Below, piece by piece: positions 52,984-62,534 of a DNA stretch of 64,000 nt. Position numbers and translations under genes: made by a program. The number at the start of each line of letters is the position of its first letter. Within the stretch, counting starts at the first letter, position 1. Origin of the DNA: Nitrososphaerota archaeon (GTDB lineage: Archaea; Thermoproteota; Nitrososphaeria; Nitrososphaerales; Gagatemarchaeaceae); contig JAPCJI010000005.1 in the NCBI GenBank assembly GCA_027887005.1, positions 1-64,000 of the forward strand. Direction: 5' to 3'. The notes under the pieces are model-generated. The model did not search any database, had not been told where the DNA came from, and was given only the letters and a program-made list of their open reading frames with translations.

Positions 52984-53733
52984 TTGAACCCTCCCGGACC
53001 AATTGAGAAACACCTCATCGTGAGAACGAAACGAAGTCCTATCTGTGCTGCTCTGATAGACCCAGAGGACTTCTCTCCAGCTCAAGCAGCGGAGACTGCC
53101 GACATCGCGATCAGGTGCGGAGCAGCCCTGATTCTGGTTGGAGGGTCCACTTTGGCGGACCAAGGGCGATTAGACGCGGTTGTGCAGGCCGTCAAGAAGC
53201 GCGTGACATCACCAGTGGTGCTGTTTCCAGGGAATGTCACAGGTGTATCACGTCACGCCGACGCGATCCTCTTCAGCAGCCTCCTCAACTCAACAAACCC
53301 CTACTTCATCGTGGGTGCCCAGGCCCTGGGCGCAATGGAGGTCTACAAGTCAGGAATCGAAAGCATACCCATGGCCTATCTGGTCTTTGGCAACGCAAGT
53401 GCTACGAGTTTTATCGGCCAGGTAAACAGCCTCCCGCCTTCGAAGCCGAACCTCGCCGTGATCTACGCCCTTGCAGCTAGATATCTCGGAATGAGAACCC
53501 TCTACCTGGAAGCTGGCAGCGGAGCCAACGAGCCTATCCCCGCAGAGACAATCAGGGCCGTGAGAAAGTTCTATGACGGAATCATGATCGTCGGTGGCGG
53601 AGTCACATCCGGCGAAACGGCTGGTAGGGCGGCCAAGGCTGGAGCGGACATCCTTGTCGTGGGGAACCTGTTGCAAACCCCGCATTTCGACAAGACCCTC
53701 AAACAAATCACAAAAGCGATTAAGCGAAGATAG
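52984..53733 (+). CDS. Geranylgeranylglyceryl phosphate synthase
   Basis: This 249-aa TIM-barrel prenyltransferase has AALIDPEDFSPAQ, LILVGGSTLADQG, LFPGNVTGVSRHADAILFSSLLNS, YLEAGSGA and the phosphate-binding IVGGGVTSGETA with GADILVVGN. It forms the first ether bond of archaeal lipids by joining GGPP to glycerol-1-phosphate. Group II GGGPS motifs match. TTG 52984 follows the Elf1-like gene at once. Confidence 0.95.
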   Translation: MNPPGPIEKHLIVRTKRSPICAALIDPEDFSPAQAAETADIAIRCGAALILVGGSTLADQGRLDAVVQAVKKRVTSPVVLFPGNVTGVSRHADAILFSSLLNSTNPYFIVGAQALGAMEVYKSGIESIPMAYLVFGNASATSFIGQVNSLPPSKPNLAVIYALAARYLGMRTLYLEAGSGANEPIPAETIRAVRKFYDGIMIVGGGVTSGETAGRAAKAGADILVVGNLLQTPHFDKTLKQITKAIKRR

Positions 53734-53766
53734 AGCTTAAGACCTACTTGGGGCTCTGCGGCCTGA

Positions 53767-56700
53767 ATGTCTTTCTCCGCCGAAGTCGCATGGGAGCGCG
53801 CCCGCAAGCTTGCACCATTCCCGGCGAGCCTTGATTCTTACTACCACGACATCCTCTCACAGTACGCATCCATGCAAGAGACGGCCTCCAAAGCAAGGGC
53901 CATGGGACTGGACCCGGTCGACAACATCGAGAGCAAGACGGTGTTCGACTTGGCCGACAGGGTCAACCAGATGCTCCGGCTGGACCAGTTCGAAGGCCTG
54001 GTCGACAGGCTGAGAGAACTCCTCCACACGGTGTCGAAGGAACGGGCGGCGCTCACCATCTCGCAGGAGATAGCACTGGGCAAGTTCGGCGCACTCGACA
54101 GGCAGGAAGCGCTGAGCTACGGGGTCCGGGCAGGCCTTGCGGTAATGACCGACGGGGTCACGGTGGCGCCCCTCGAGGGCATCTCCGGCGTCACGATAAA
54201 ACAGAACGACGACAACAGCGACTACGTCTCGGTCTCATATGCGGGCCCGATGCGCTCTGCAGGTGGCACGGAAGCCGCCTTCTCTCTCGTCATAGCGGAC
54301 GCGACTGGAAAGAAGCTCGGGTTGTCAAACTACAGGGCGAGGCAGGAGGAGATCGACCGCTTCGCAGAGGAGCTCAGGATCTACGAGAGGGAGGTCGGCA
54401 ACTTCCAGTACAAGGTGACGGACGACGACATCAGAAGGGCCATCGGCAACCTTCCGGTGGAAATCGACGGACTCGAAACAGACCCCATCGAAGTTGTAGT
54501 CCACAGGAACCTGAAGCGGGTCTCCACCGACAGGCTCAGGGGAGGGGCGCTCAGGGTCCTGAACGACGGCGTCATAGGCCGAGCCCACAAGCTCGCGAAG
54601 AAGCTAGGGGCCCTCAACATCTCGGGCTGGGAGTGGCTAACGGAGATCAAGGGTGGGACCCAGCAGACCAGCAATGAGACGGAACAGGGTGGGGCCCACT
54701 TCGAGGAGGTCATTTCAGGGAGGGCGGTCCTCTCGAGGCCCCGGACCAGGGGAGGCTTCAGGCTCAGATATGGACGGTCCATGAACACCGGGCTCTCCAC
54801 TCTGGGGATTCACCCGGCCGTGGCCGTATTGCTCGACTATCCGGTCGTCTGCGGCACCCAGGTGAAGGTCGACCTTCCAGGAAAAGCAGCTACCATCGCA
54901 TTCGTCGATTCGATCGAGGGCCCGACGGTGCTCTTCAAGGACGGCAGCATACGACGAATCTCTTCAATCCTCGACGCAGAGCAGGGACGGGAGAACCTAG
55001 AGAAGATCATCGACCTCGGGGACGTCCTGATCAGCTACGGCGACTTCCTAGAGAACAACAAGAACCTACCTCCCTCGCCTTACGTTTCAGAATGGTGGGT
55101 CCAGGACTTCGCCCAGGCCCTCGCGACCACACCGGGTGCCACAGAGAGACTAGGAGCTGCCGGAGTTGCTTCGGAAAGGACGGCCCAGCTCAGCTTAGGC
55201 ATAGGCCTGACCCCAACCGCCGCCGAGGCACTGGCGATATCGAAAGCACTAGGGATACCACTTCATCCAACGTACACTCCCAGATTCGACAGGGTCAGCC
55301 CCGCAGATTTGGCCGAGGTCCGTCAGAATAGCAGGCTGGAGGGACGTGACGTTCGGGTCGACATCACGTTGCATCACGTCGAATGGGTCCTCCGGAATTG
55401 CCTCGTCGAACACAAGATCGAGGGAGATTCCGCACTGCTGACGGGCGACGCCGCGTTGATTCTGACTTCTCTCCTCAGACTCGAAGACAAAACAGAGGTT
55501 CCGCTCCCCTCGGAATCGGCAGACTTCGTGAAAGCCCTCTCAGGCATCTCAATCGGTAAGCAGGACACAACCACTATCGGCGTCAGAGTGGGAAGGCCGG
55601 AGAAGGCAATGGTGAGAAAGATGAAGCCCCCGGTCCACGCACTCTTTCCGGTCGGATTCTCGGGCGGAGCGTACAGAGACGTAATCACAGCATCAAAACG
55701 CGGACCTATCGACGTCGAAGTCGTAAACAAGTTCTGCCCCGAGTGCCGTCAAAGGCGCCTCTCCTCCAAGTGCGAGATCTGCGGTACGATGACAATCCCC
55801 TTCAAAGCCTGTCCACGAGACGGGACTACAACCTCTGACGAGGTCTGCCCCAACTGCAGAGCCAAGACCATCCCCTACTCTCACATGCAGCTCGACCTTC
55901 ACGCGAAGCTCGAGGGAATAAGGGCCAGAATCCCGTTCGAGTCCGCCAGGCGCGTCAAGGGAGTCAAAGGCCTCACCAGCGGGTCCAAGACCCCCGAGCC
56001 GCTCGAGAAGGGCATCATAAGAAGCAGGCACAACGTGTTCGTCTACAAGGACGGGACCCTCAGGATCGACGTGACCAACGCTCCCCTGACTCACTTCAGG
56101 CCACGCGACATAAAATCCGACCCCGAGGCCCTCGTCAGGCTTGGCTATGAGAGGGACGCCGGGGGGGCGCCCGTCGAGAAGGACGACCAGATCCTAGAGC
56201 TGAAGCCGCAGGACATCATAGTCCCGGTGGACATCGCCGAAGACCTCGTCAGGATGGCCCAGTTCGTGGACGACGAGCTCCAGAACATTTACGGCCTTCC
56301 ACCCTACTACAACGTCCAGGGCCCGTCCGACCTGAGAGGCAAGATACTCATCGGGCTCGCCCCCCACACATCGGTGGGCGTGGTCGGAAGGGTCATCGGC
56401 TTCTCCTCGACCCAGGTCTGTTTCGCCAACCCCTACTGGCATTCGGCCAAGAGGCGGGACTGCGACGGGGACGGCGACTCCCTCCTGCTTCTGATGGACG
56501 TCCTCCTCAACTTCTCCCTCGAATACATCCCTCACCAGATCGGTGGGCTCATGGACACCCCGCTTCTCGTGCAGCCGATTCTGATCCCGTCCGAAGTTGA
56601 CGAGCAGGCCCACAACTTCGACATCGCCTCCTTCTATCCGCGCGAGTTCTACGAGAAGACCCAGGGAGCGCCGACGGCCGCCTCGGTGGAGCCACTGGTC

Positions 56701-57246
56701 GAGCGCATCGGGTCGAGGCTGGACAGCGAGACCCAGTTCTACGGCTACGGCTTCACCCACTCGACGAGCGCCCTGACGGTCAAACGTTCCAGGGGGTCGT
56801 ACTCCACACTGCGGACTCTGAACGAGAAGATATCGAAGCAGATCGAAGTCGCGTCCAAGGTGGAGGCCGTCTCGACCAAGGAGGTCGTCGAGTCGATCAT
56901 CAAGACCCACCTGATCAGGGACATAATGGGGAACGCGAAGAAGTACGCCACCCAGTCGTTCAAGTGCAGGAAGTGCGGCACCACCATGCGTCGCCCCCCT
57001 CTTTCCCACAGCTGCCCGAACTGCAGAGGGGAAATCAGAGGCACTCTCACCAGGGCCTCGGTGGAGAAGTACCGGGCCATTGCCAACAGGCTGGCGAACG
57101 AATACGACGTCGACCCCTACCTGAAGAACAGACTGGACATGCTAGGTAGGGAGCTGGACCAGCTCCTTTCCGGCGAGAGGAAGGCCGACCAGCTCGAGCT
57201 GACCGATTTCCTGAAACCGGTCCTAGCGGAAAAAGTAAGCCGGTGA
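53767..57246 (+). CDS. polC (DP2): DNA polymerase D large subunit (DP2)
   Basis: This 1159-aa DP2 is the catalytic subunit of PolD. The catalytic motif RRDCDGDGDSLLLLMD is near residue 897-912 (Asp pair; most homologues read DGDED). Zinc modules include CPECR/CEICG/CPRDG/CPNCR around 655-695 and CRKCG/CPNCR near 1065-1085. No intein interrupts it, unlike many euryarchaeal copies. ATG 53767 is about 28 nt after a CTTAAGAC box. Together with DP1 7 kb away it makes a complete PolD. Confidence 0.97.
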   Translation: MSFSAEVAWERARKLAPFPASLDSYYHDILSQYASMQETASKARAMGLDPVDNIESKTVFDLADRVNQMLRLDQFEGLVDRLRELLHTVSKERAALTISQEIALGKFGALDRQEALSYGVRAGLAVMTDGVTVAPLEGISGVTIKQNDDNSDYVSVSYAGPMRSAGGTEAAFSLVIADATGKKLGLSNYRARQEEIDRFAEELRIYEREVGNFQYKVTDDDIRRAIGNLPVEIDGLETDPIEVVVHRNLKRVSTDRLRGGALRVLNDGVIGRAHKLAKKLGALNISGWEWLTEIKGGTQQTSNETEQGGAHFEEVISGRAVLSRPRTRGGFRLRYGRSMNTGLSTLGIHPAVAVLLDYPVVCGTQVKVDLPGKAATIAFVDSIEGPTVLFKDGSIRRISSILDAEQGRENLEKIIDLGDVLISYGDFLENNKNLPPSPYVSEWWVQDFAQALATTPGATERLGAAGVASERTAQLSLGIGLTPTAAEALAISKALGIPLHPTYTPRFDRVSPADLAEVRQNSRLEGRDVRVDITLHHVEWVLRNCLVEHKIEGDSALLTGDAALILTSLLRLEDKTEVPLPSESADFVKALSGISIGKQDTTTIGVRVGRPEKAMVRKMKPPVHALFPVGFSGGAYRDVITASKRGPIDVEVVNKFCPECRQRRLSSKCEICGTMTIPFKACPRDGTTTSDEVCPNCRAKTIPYSHMQLDLHAKLEGIRARIPFESARRVKGVKGLTSGSKTPEPLEKGIIRSRHNVFVYKDGTLRIDVTNAPLTHFRPRDIKSDPEALVRLGYERDAGGAPVEKDDQILELKPQDIIVPVDIAEDLVRMAQFVDDELQNIYGLPPYYNVQGPSDLRGKILIGLAPHTSVGVVGRVIGFSSTQVCFANPYWHSAKRRDCDGDGDSLLLLMDVLLNFSLEYIPHQIGGLMDTPLLVQPILIPSEVDEQAHNFDIASFYPREFYEKTQGAPTAASVEPLVERIGSRLDSETQFYGYGFTHSTSALTVKRSRGSYSTLRTLNEKISKQIEVASKVEAVSTKEVVESIIKTHLIRDIMGNAKKYATQSFKCRKCGTTMRRPPLSHSCPNCRGEIRGTLTRASVEKYRAIANRLANEYDVDPYLKNRLDMLGRELDQLLSGERKADQLELTDFLKPVLAEKVSR

Positions 57247-58524
57247 CTCCCCGAAGGAGTAGCCCACCGTCTGGAACCCCTTCCTGAGTTCTTTCACCCT
57301 GCCGAGGACTTCCCGCTTCTTTGCGCCCGCCAGCGCCTGGTGGAGGGTCCGCGCCACTTCCTTCATCTCCTCCCTGCCCATCCCGAGTCGCGTCAGTTCC
57401 GCTACCCCCAGCCTGATCCCCCCGGGGTTCGTGTAGTGCCTGCCCGCCTGCAGGTCCCCGGGTATCAGCTGCCGGTTCACAATGATGTTCTGGGCCTCAA
57501 GGAGCTTCTCGATGGTCCCCCCGTCGGAGTACTTGCTGACGTCGACCGCGACCTGGTGGGACATGGTGTAGCCGTTCTTTTCGCCCAGGACGTTCTCTCC
57601 AAGGGCGGCCAGCTCCTCCGCCAGGGCTTTCGCGTTCCTGACCACATCCCTCGCGTACTTGTGCCCGAACTGCAGGAACTCCGCGAAGACGAGGGCCTTG
57701 CCGGCCATGCTGTGGAGATGGTGGTTGCTCGTCGTCCCCGGGAAGACCCCCTTCTTCAGCCGGTCCGCGAACTCACTTCCAGAAACTATCGCCCCTCCCT
57801 GGGGGCCGAACAGGGTCTTGTGGGTGCTGAAGGTCATAACCTGGGCCCCCTCGCGCAGGGGGTCCTGGAACACGCCGCCGGCGATCAGGCCGATGACATG
57901 GGCCGCATCATAGCAAACAGTCCCTCCGGCCTCGCGGATCGTCTCGGCCAGCTCCTTGACCGGGTGAGGAAAGAGGAAGAGGCTCGCCCCGAACATCGCC
58001 AGTTTCACGGACTTCAGGGCCCTGATTCTCTTCTTCGACTCGTCGACGTCGATGTTCATCTGATTCTTGTCAAACGCGAAATATTCGATCTCCAGCGAGT
58101 GGACCAGGCCTGCAGAGCCTGAGAAGTCCTTCTTGCCGTGGGAGATATGCCCGCCGTTGGGGATTGACAGAGCCAGCATGATGTCGCCGGGGCCGCTGAG
58201 GGCCGAGTAGACCGCCAGGTTCGCGACGACCCCCGACGTCGGCCTGACGTCCACGAAGTCTGCCTTGAACAGCTTCTTGCCGAGCGCAATCGCCTCGAGC
58301 TCGATCTGGTCGATGTACTTGCACCCCGCGTAGACCCTCTCTCCCGGCCACCCCTCTGCGTACCTGTGCCCAAGGTCCGACGCCATGACCTCCCTCACCC
58401 TCCTCGAGGCCACGTTCTCGCTGGCGATCATCGGCAGGCTTTCGGAGAACCATTTCTCGTGCGCCCTCACCTTGCGGATTACAGACTTGAACTCCGATTC
58501 GTAGGATGGCATGAGACGAGACAA
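57223..58524 (-). CDS. glyA: Serine hydroxymethyltransferase
   Basis: This 433-aa PLP enzyme has MIASENVASRRVREVMASDLGHRYAEGWPGERVY at the N terminus, YDAAHVIGLIAGG and the PLP lysine in MTFSTHKTLFGPQGG. It converts serine and tetrahydrofolate/tetrahydropterin carriers to glycine and the methylene form that ThyX needs. ATG 58524 is about 25 nt after a CCTATAACT box. It overlaps the end of DP2 by 24 nt, convergent. Confidence 0.96.
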   Translation of the reverse strand: MSRLMPSYESEFKSVIRKVRAHEKWFSESLPMIASENVASRRVREVMASDLGHRYAEGWPGERVYAGCKYIDQIELEAIALGKKLFKADFVDVRPTSGVVANLAVYSALSGPGDIMLALSIPNGGHISHGKKDFSGSAGLVHSLEIEYFAFDKNQMNIDVDESKKRIRALKSVKLAMFGASLFLFPHPVKELAETIREAGGTVCYDAAHVIGLIAGGVFQDPLREGAQVMTFSTHKTLFGPQGGAIVSGSEFADRLKKGVFPGTTSNHHLHSMAGKALVFAEFLQFGHKYARDVVRNAKALAEELAALGENVLGEKNGYTMSHQVAVDVSKYSDGGTIEKLLEAQNIIVNRQLIPGDLQAGRHYTNPGGIRLGVAELTRLGMGREEMKEVARTLHQALAGAKKREVLGRVKELRKGFQTVGYSFGESPAYFFR

Positions 58525-58604
58525 ACCGAATTGATAGTTATAGGTTTCACGTGGGCTTTACGAGGCCGCTACGCTTAAGAACGGTCGGGGCTCACACATT
58601 TCGA

Positions 58605-58763
58605 ATGAGCAAGAAGAACAACGCACCGATGCCCGCGTCCAGCGCAGGCCTCCTGACCTTCTTCAACGAGGAGACACAGGGCGTCAAGATCAGGCCGGAG
58701 ATAATCCTCATCGGCTCCATATCCCTGATCACTGCGTCAATTGTCATCAACGTCGTCTTCTGA
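58605..58763 (+). CDS. Preprotein translocase Sec61-beta (SecG) subunit
   Basis: This 52-aa protein has the archaeal Sec61-beta pattern: a polar Ser/Pro/Ala N terminus, GLLTFFNEETQGVKIRPEIILIG and a single C-terminal membrane helix (SISLITASIVINVVF). It is the small tail-anchored subunit of the SecY translocon. ATG 58605 is about 29 nt after a CTTAAGAAC box. The DUF2070 gene begins 23 nt before its stop. Confidence 0.93.
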   Translation: MSKKNNAPMPASSAGLLTFFNEETQGVKIRPEIILIGSISLITASIVINVVF

Positions 58764-60528
58764 GCAAGGACCTCCGAGACGCTCAGCGACTGAAATCCTG
58801 GCAAGCAGATACCGGCATCTTTTCGTCCTTCCGTCAGCGCCCGCGCTGCTCCTCTATTCCGCCGTCGTTTCTTTCCTGCTTGCGCTGGCGTCCAGGGGGA
58901 CGGCCGGCATCATCTCCTTCTTGCCTGCCCTGGTCGTGTTCGTGCTGTCGGTCACGGCCATCTCGAGCGCGCTTTTCCTCATTGACAAGAAGACAGTGGC
59001 GACCTTCAGGCGGACGGACGCCGTCCTCCTGGCGGGCGGAATCCTATGGCTCTTCTGTGCCGCATGCGGCATAGTCTACGCTCGGCTGACAGGGTCGGCG
59101 AGCGCCCTGAACAACTCGATTCTCTTCGGGGCATTCATCTGCGCCGGGCTCGAATTCCTCGTGATCAACGGGACTTTCACCAGCCGGGCTCCGCTAGCCC
59201 TGGGGCTGGCCGCGATTCATCCCGCATCGACCCTCGCCATCCTCAGGTACTCCGAGCTCTCGGCGAAACTCGACGTGGCTGCCCTCCTGGTGGGCGCCTC
59301 CGCCTTACTGATAATCACGGCCTTCCCGTTCCTGCTGCAGACCAAGAAGACCTCCCTCGGATTCAGCGCCCTCAAGCTCTTCCAGGCCTTCATGAAGACC
59401 TGGGCGAACGGAGACCCTACCGACCTGGAGGTCGTGCTATCCGCCCACTCGGAGGAAGCCGAGGTGACCACCAAGGTGCTCCGCTTCAGCACGACGGCAG
59501 GGGACGCATTCATCGTCCTCCCTGGCGTCCATCCGGGGCCGTTCCACCCAGTCGGAAGCTACGACCTGCCGGGCGTCATCTCAGAGACGTTCAAGGGACT
59601 CGGGCCTGTCATGACCCTCCACGGGCCGGGGGGGCACGAGAGGAACCTTGCCACGTCAGCCGAGACCGCGAAATATGCACAGGAAACAGCCGAGTTCGCC
59701 CGAGGGATCCGAACATCCCTGAGCGAAGCGCTTGCCAGGGGGCCGTACCATGCCAGGGTCGGCAAGGCGAACGTATCCTCGACGGCCTTCTCCAGGGACC
59801 TGCTCCTGACGGTGTCGTTCGCACCGCTGGGCTCCGACGACCTCAGCACAGACTTCGAGTCGGTTCTTTCAGGCCGGGCCGCGGGGGCAGGGTTCGAACC
59901 TTCTTTCATCGACGCCCACAATTCCATCGACGTCCGGCAGGAGTCGCCTGACACGGCCGACCCGGGCTGGGTCCAGCTCTTCGACAGGATGCAGTCGGCA
60001 GCAGCCTCACCATTCAAAGTGGGGTATTCACACTCGAGCGAAATCATGTTCGGGGCCAAGGACGACATGACCGAGCACGGGGTCGGCCTCCTTATGCTCG
60101 AAACAGAACTCGGCAAATCGGTTTTGGTCCTCGCTGACTCCAACAACGCCGTCCCGACTCTGAGAGAGGAAACAGCCCGGGCGCTGGAGCCTCTCGGTTA
60201 CGGCCTCCTGGAATTCTGCACCTCGGACACCCACAACCTCGCGGCGAGGGGGCTCACAATCGCGAGAGGCTACCATGCCCTGGGAGAGTCTACCCCGACA
60301 GGGTCGATATCCAAGGCTGTGGCCGAACTGGCGAAGCTCGCGGACGGGAGGCTCGCTCCCAGTGCCTATGGGTCTGGGCGGATGACGAGCCGGGTCAAGG
60401 TCTTCGGGGCGAAGTCTTTGGAAGAGTTCGCAGAGGTCACCCAATCGAGCTCGAAGCTCGGAAGGGCCTATGTCCGGTTCGGAGTTGTCTCGGCGGCCGT
60501 CCTCCTATTTCTTGCGTTGGCGCTGTAA
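58741..60528 (+). CDS. DUF2070 membrane protein
   Basis: This 595-aa archaeal protein has about seven N-terminal membrane helices (residues 25-205) and a large soluble C-terminal domain containing FIVLPGVHPGPFHPVGSYDLP and HGPGGHERNLAT, the DUF2070 hallmarks. These His-rich motifs look like a metal or hydrolase site, but activity is unknown. TTG 58741 overlaps the Sec61-beta end, so the genes are coupled, hinting at a membrane-protein role. Confidence 0.9.
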   Translation: MSSTSSSEQGPPRRSATEILASRYRHLFVLPSAPALLLYSAVVSFLLALASRGTAGIISFLPALVVFVLSVTAISSALFLIDKKTVATFRRTDAVLLAGGILWLFCAACGIVYARLTGSASALNNSILFGAFICAGLEFLVINGTFTSRAPLALGLAAIHPASTLAILRYSELSAKLDVAALLVGASALLIITAFPFLLQTKKTSLGFSALKLFQAFMKTWANGDPTDLEVVLSAHSEEAEVTTKVLRFSTTAGDAFIVLPGVHPGPFHPVGSYDLPGVISETFKGLGPVMTLHGPGGHERNLATSAETAKYAQETAEFARGIRTSLSEALARGPYHARVGKANVSSTAFSRDLLLTVSFAPLGSDDLSTDFESVLSGRAAGAGFEPSFIDAHNSIDVRQESPDTADPGWVQLFDRMQSAAASPFKVGYSHSSEIMFGAKDDMTEHGVGLLMLETELGKSVLVLADSNNAVPTLREETARALEPLGYGLLEFCTSDTHNLAARGLTIARGYHALGESTPTGSISKAVAELAKLADGRLAPSAYGSGRMTSRVKVFGAKSLEEFAEVTQSSSKLGRAYVRFGVVSAAVLLFLALAL

Positions 60529-60564
60529 GAAAGGGATTTAGACGGACTTCTGGGGAACGCACCC

Positions 60565-61182
60565 GTGGCTCAAAGCAAGAGCGGCCTGCTCATAGGCGTC
60601 GAAGGTATCGACGCCGTGGGGAAGAGGACCCAGACTTCTCTGCTCACCACCTGGTTCCACTCGAAGTCAGTCACCGTCAGCACGATCTCCTTCCCCGATT
60701 ACAGCACCCCCATCGGCAGGGAGATCAAACACTTTTTCGTCGGCGAGAAGAACTACTCTCCCGAGGTGAGGAGCCTGCTCTTCGCAGCGAACAGGTGGGA
60801 GAGGAAGGCCGAACTCGAAGGGATGATGTCGCGGAGCGAAGCCGTCATAGTGAACAGATATTCGGAGTCCAACCTCGCCTACGGCACCTCCATAGGCCTT
60901 CGGCTGGACTGGCTCCTCGGGCTCGAATCGGGACTCCCCAGGGCAGACCTCGTCCTAGTCCTCGACGCGCCCGCCGATGAGCTCTACCGGAGGCGGGGCC
61001 TCAACAAGGACAGATACGAGCGCGACACCGCCCTTCAGGAGAGGGCCCGGAAATCCTACCTGGAACTGTCTGCCAAGTTCGGCTGGAAGGTGATAGACGC
61101 CACCCAGGGGGTGCAGCAGACGAGCAGCGCGATGACGGCCGCGGTTTCCCAACTCCTCGCCGAGAAACGAGGGACCGTCTAG
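60565..61182 (+). CDS. tmk: Thymidylate kinase
   Basis: This 205-aa P-loop kinase begins with GVEGIDAVGKRTQTSLL and has VNRYSESNLAYG (the DR(Y/F) variant NRY) and a lid with RRRGLNKDRYERD. It phosphorylates dTMP to dTDP, following ThyX. GTG 60565 is about 28 nt after a GATTTAGAC box. The HD-domain gene starts 16 nt after its stop. Confidence 0.92.
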   Translation: MAQSKSGLLIGVEGIDAVGKRTQTSLLTTWFHSKSVTVSTISFPDYSTPIGREIKHFFVGEKNYSPEVRSLLFAANRWERKAELEGMMSRSEAVIVNRYSESNLAYGTSIGLRLDWLLGLESGLPRADLVLVLDAPADELYRRRGLNKDRYERDTALQERARKSYLELSAKFGWKVIDATQGVQQTSSAMTAAVSQLLAEKRGTV

Positions 61183-61198
61183 GGCGGCCGCTTGCGAG

Positions 61199-62506
61199 TT
61201 GACCCGACCTTTGACGTTCAGACCCGTCGCCGAGATCCGTGACCCCGTCCACGGCTACGTCAAGATGACGGAGGTGGAGCGCGAGCTCATTGACTCTCCC
61301 TTCATCCAGCGCCTGAGGAGGGTGCACCAGCTCGCTGGCTCGTATCTGGTGTACCCCGGGGCCGTCCACACCAGGTTCGAACATGCGATCGGGGCCATGC
61401 ACGTGGCAGGGCAGGTCGCCGAATCCATAGCCCCCACCGCCTCGATCGACCCCGACCAGGTCCAACAGGTGAGGATTGCGGGTCTGCTCCACGACGTCGG
61501 CCACGGGCCATTCTCGCACATGTACGAGGAGGTCCTGGCATACAAGGGGAACGTGGTCCACGAGGACATCTCCCAGAGGATAATACTCGAGACGTCCATC
61601 GGCGACATCCTGGGAAAGAACGGTTTCTCTCCGAAGAAGATGTCGGACTTCGCAGTTGGAAGGCAGACGGGGTACCCCCCATTCATGAACGAGATCATAG
61701 CGGGGGGCCTGAGCGCGGACATGATGGACTACCTCGTCCGGGACTCGTATTTCACAGGCGTCGAGTACGGCAAGGTAGACACCCAGCGGGTCATCGATTC
61801 GCTCAGGGTGGCGGACGGACACCTGGTCATCGAGGAGGCCGCCCTCAACGCCTTCGAGGCACTGCTCCTCGCGCGGTACGAGATGTTCAAGGCGGTCTAC
61901 TTCCACAGGACGGTCAGGGCCGCGGAGTTGATGCTGGTCCACTCCATGAGGCTGGCAGACGAGGTCCTCGGGCTCACCGACATCTCAGACCTCGACAGGT
62001 ACATGGAGCTCACCGACGAGATTGTGCTGCAGAACCTGGCGACCCTGGACCCCTCCACTCCTGAGCTCAAGGAAGCGAGGCGCCTGGCCCTCGACTTTCG
62101 GAACCGCAGGCTGGTCAAATGCGTCTTCGAAAGGCTGTTCCAGCGGAAGAACGTGGTCGTAGGCAAGATCTTCGCCAACGAGAGGGTAAGGGAACGGGTC
62201 ACGTCAGACCTCGCACGGACGGCGAAGGTCGACCCGATGCACATCTACCTCGACGTTCCCACGACTCCGTCGATACCCTACACCTCCTCAAGACAGGCCC
62301 TGACCTCCATCAAACTCGTCAGGACGTCAGGCAAGAAGCGCATTGTGAAGTCCGTTCCCATCAGCGAGCTGCCTCTGGTCGGTTCCATCGCCGGCTACAT
62401 GGACGTCCTCAGGGTCTACACCACCCCGGAGAACAGGCGCGCCGTGGAGGCTGCGACGACTGCAATGTTCAAGGACAAAGGCCTCGTTCCAGCACCCTCG
62501 CTCTGA
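61199..62506 (+). CDS. HD-domain dNTPase-like protein (SAMHD1/dGTPase family)
   Basis: This 435-aa protein has the HD metal motif: HTRFEHAIGAMHVA, LLHDVGHGPFSH, HEDIS, and a distal Asp in LSADMMDYLVRDSYFTG. It begins with IRDPVHGYVKMTEVERELIDSPFIQRLRRVHQ, as in archaeal and SAMHD1-like triphosphohydrolases that degrade dNTPs. Position next to tmk fits nucleotide-pool control. TTG start 61199. Confidence 0.92.
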   Translation: MTRPLTFRPVAEIRDPVHGYVKMTEVERELIDSPFIQRLRRVHQLAGSYLVYPGAVHTRFEHAIGAMHVAGQVAESIAPTASIDPDQVQQVRIAGLLHDVGHGPFSHMYEEVLAYKGNVVHEDISQRIILETSIGDILGKNGFSPKKMSDFAVGRQTGYPPFMNEIIAGGLSADMMDYLVRDSYFTGVEYGKVDTQRVIDSLRVADGHLVIEEAALNAFEALLLARYEMFKAVYFHRTVRAAELMLVHSMRLADEVLGLTDISDLDRYMELTDEIVLQNLATLDPSTPELKEARRLALDFRNRRLVKCVFERLFQRKNVVVGKIFANERVRERVTSDLARTAKVDPMHIYLDVPTTPSIPYTSSRQALTSIKLVRTSGKKRIVKSVPISELPLVGSIAGYMDVLRVYTTPENRRAVEAATTAMFKDKGLVPAPSL

Positions 62507-62534
62507 CACGGGCGCTAAATAGCGTCCCCCACTG

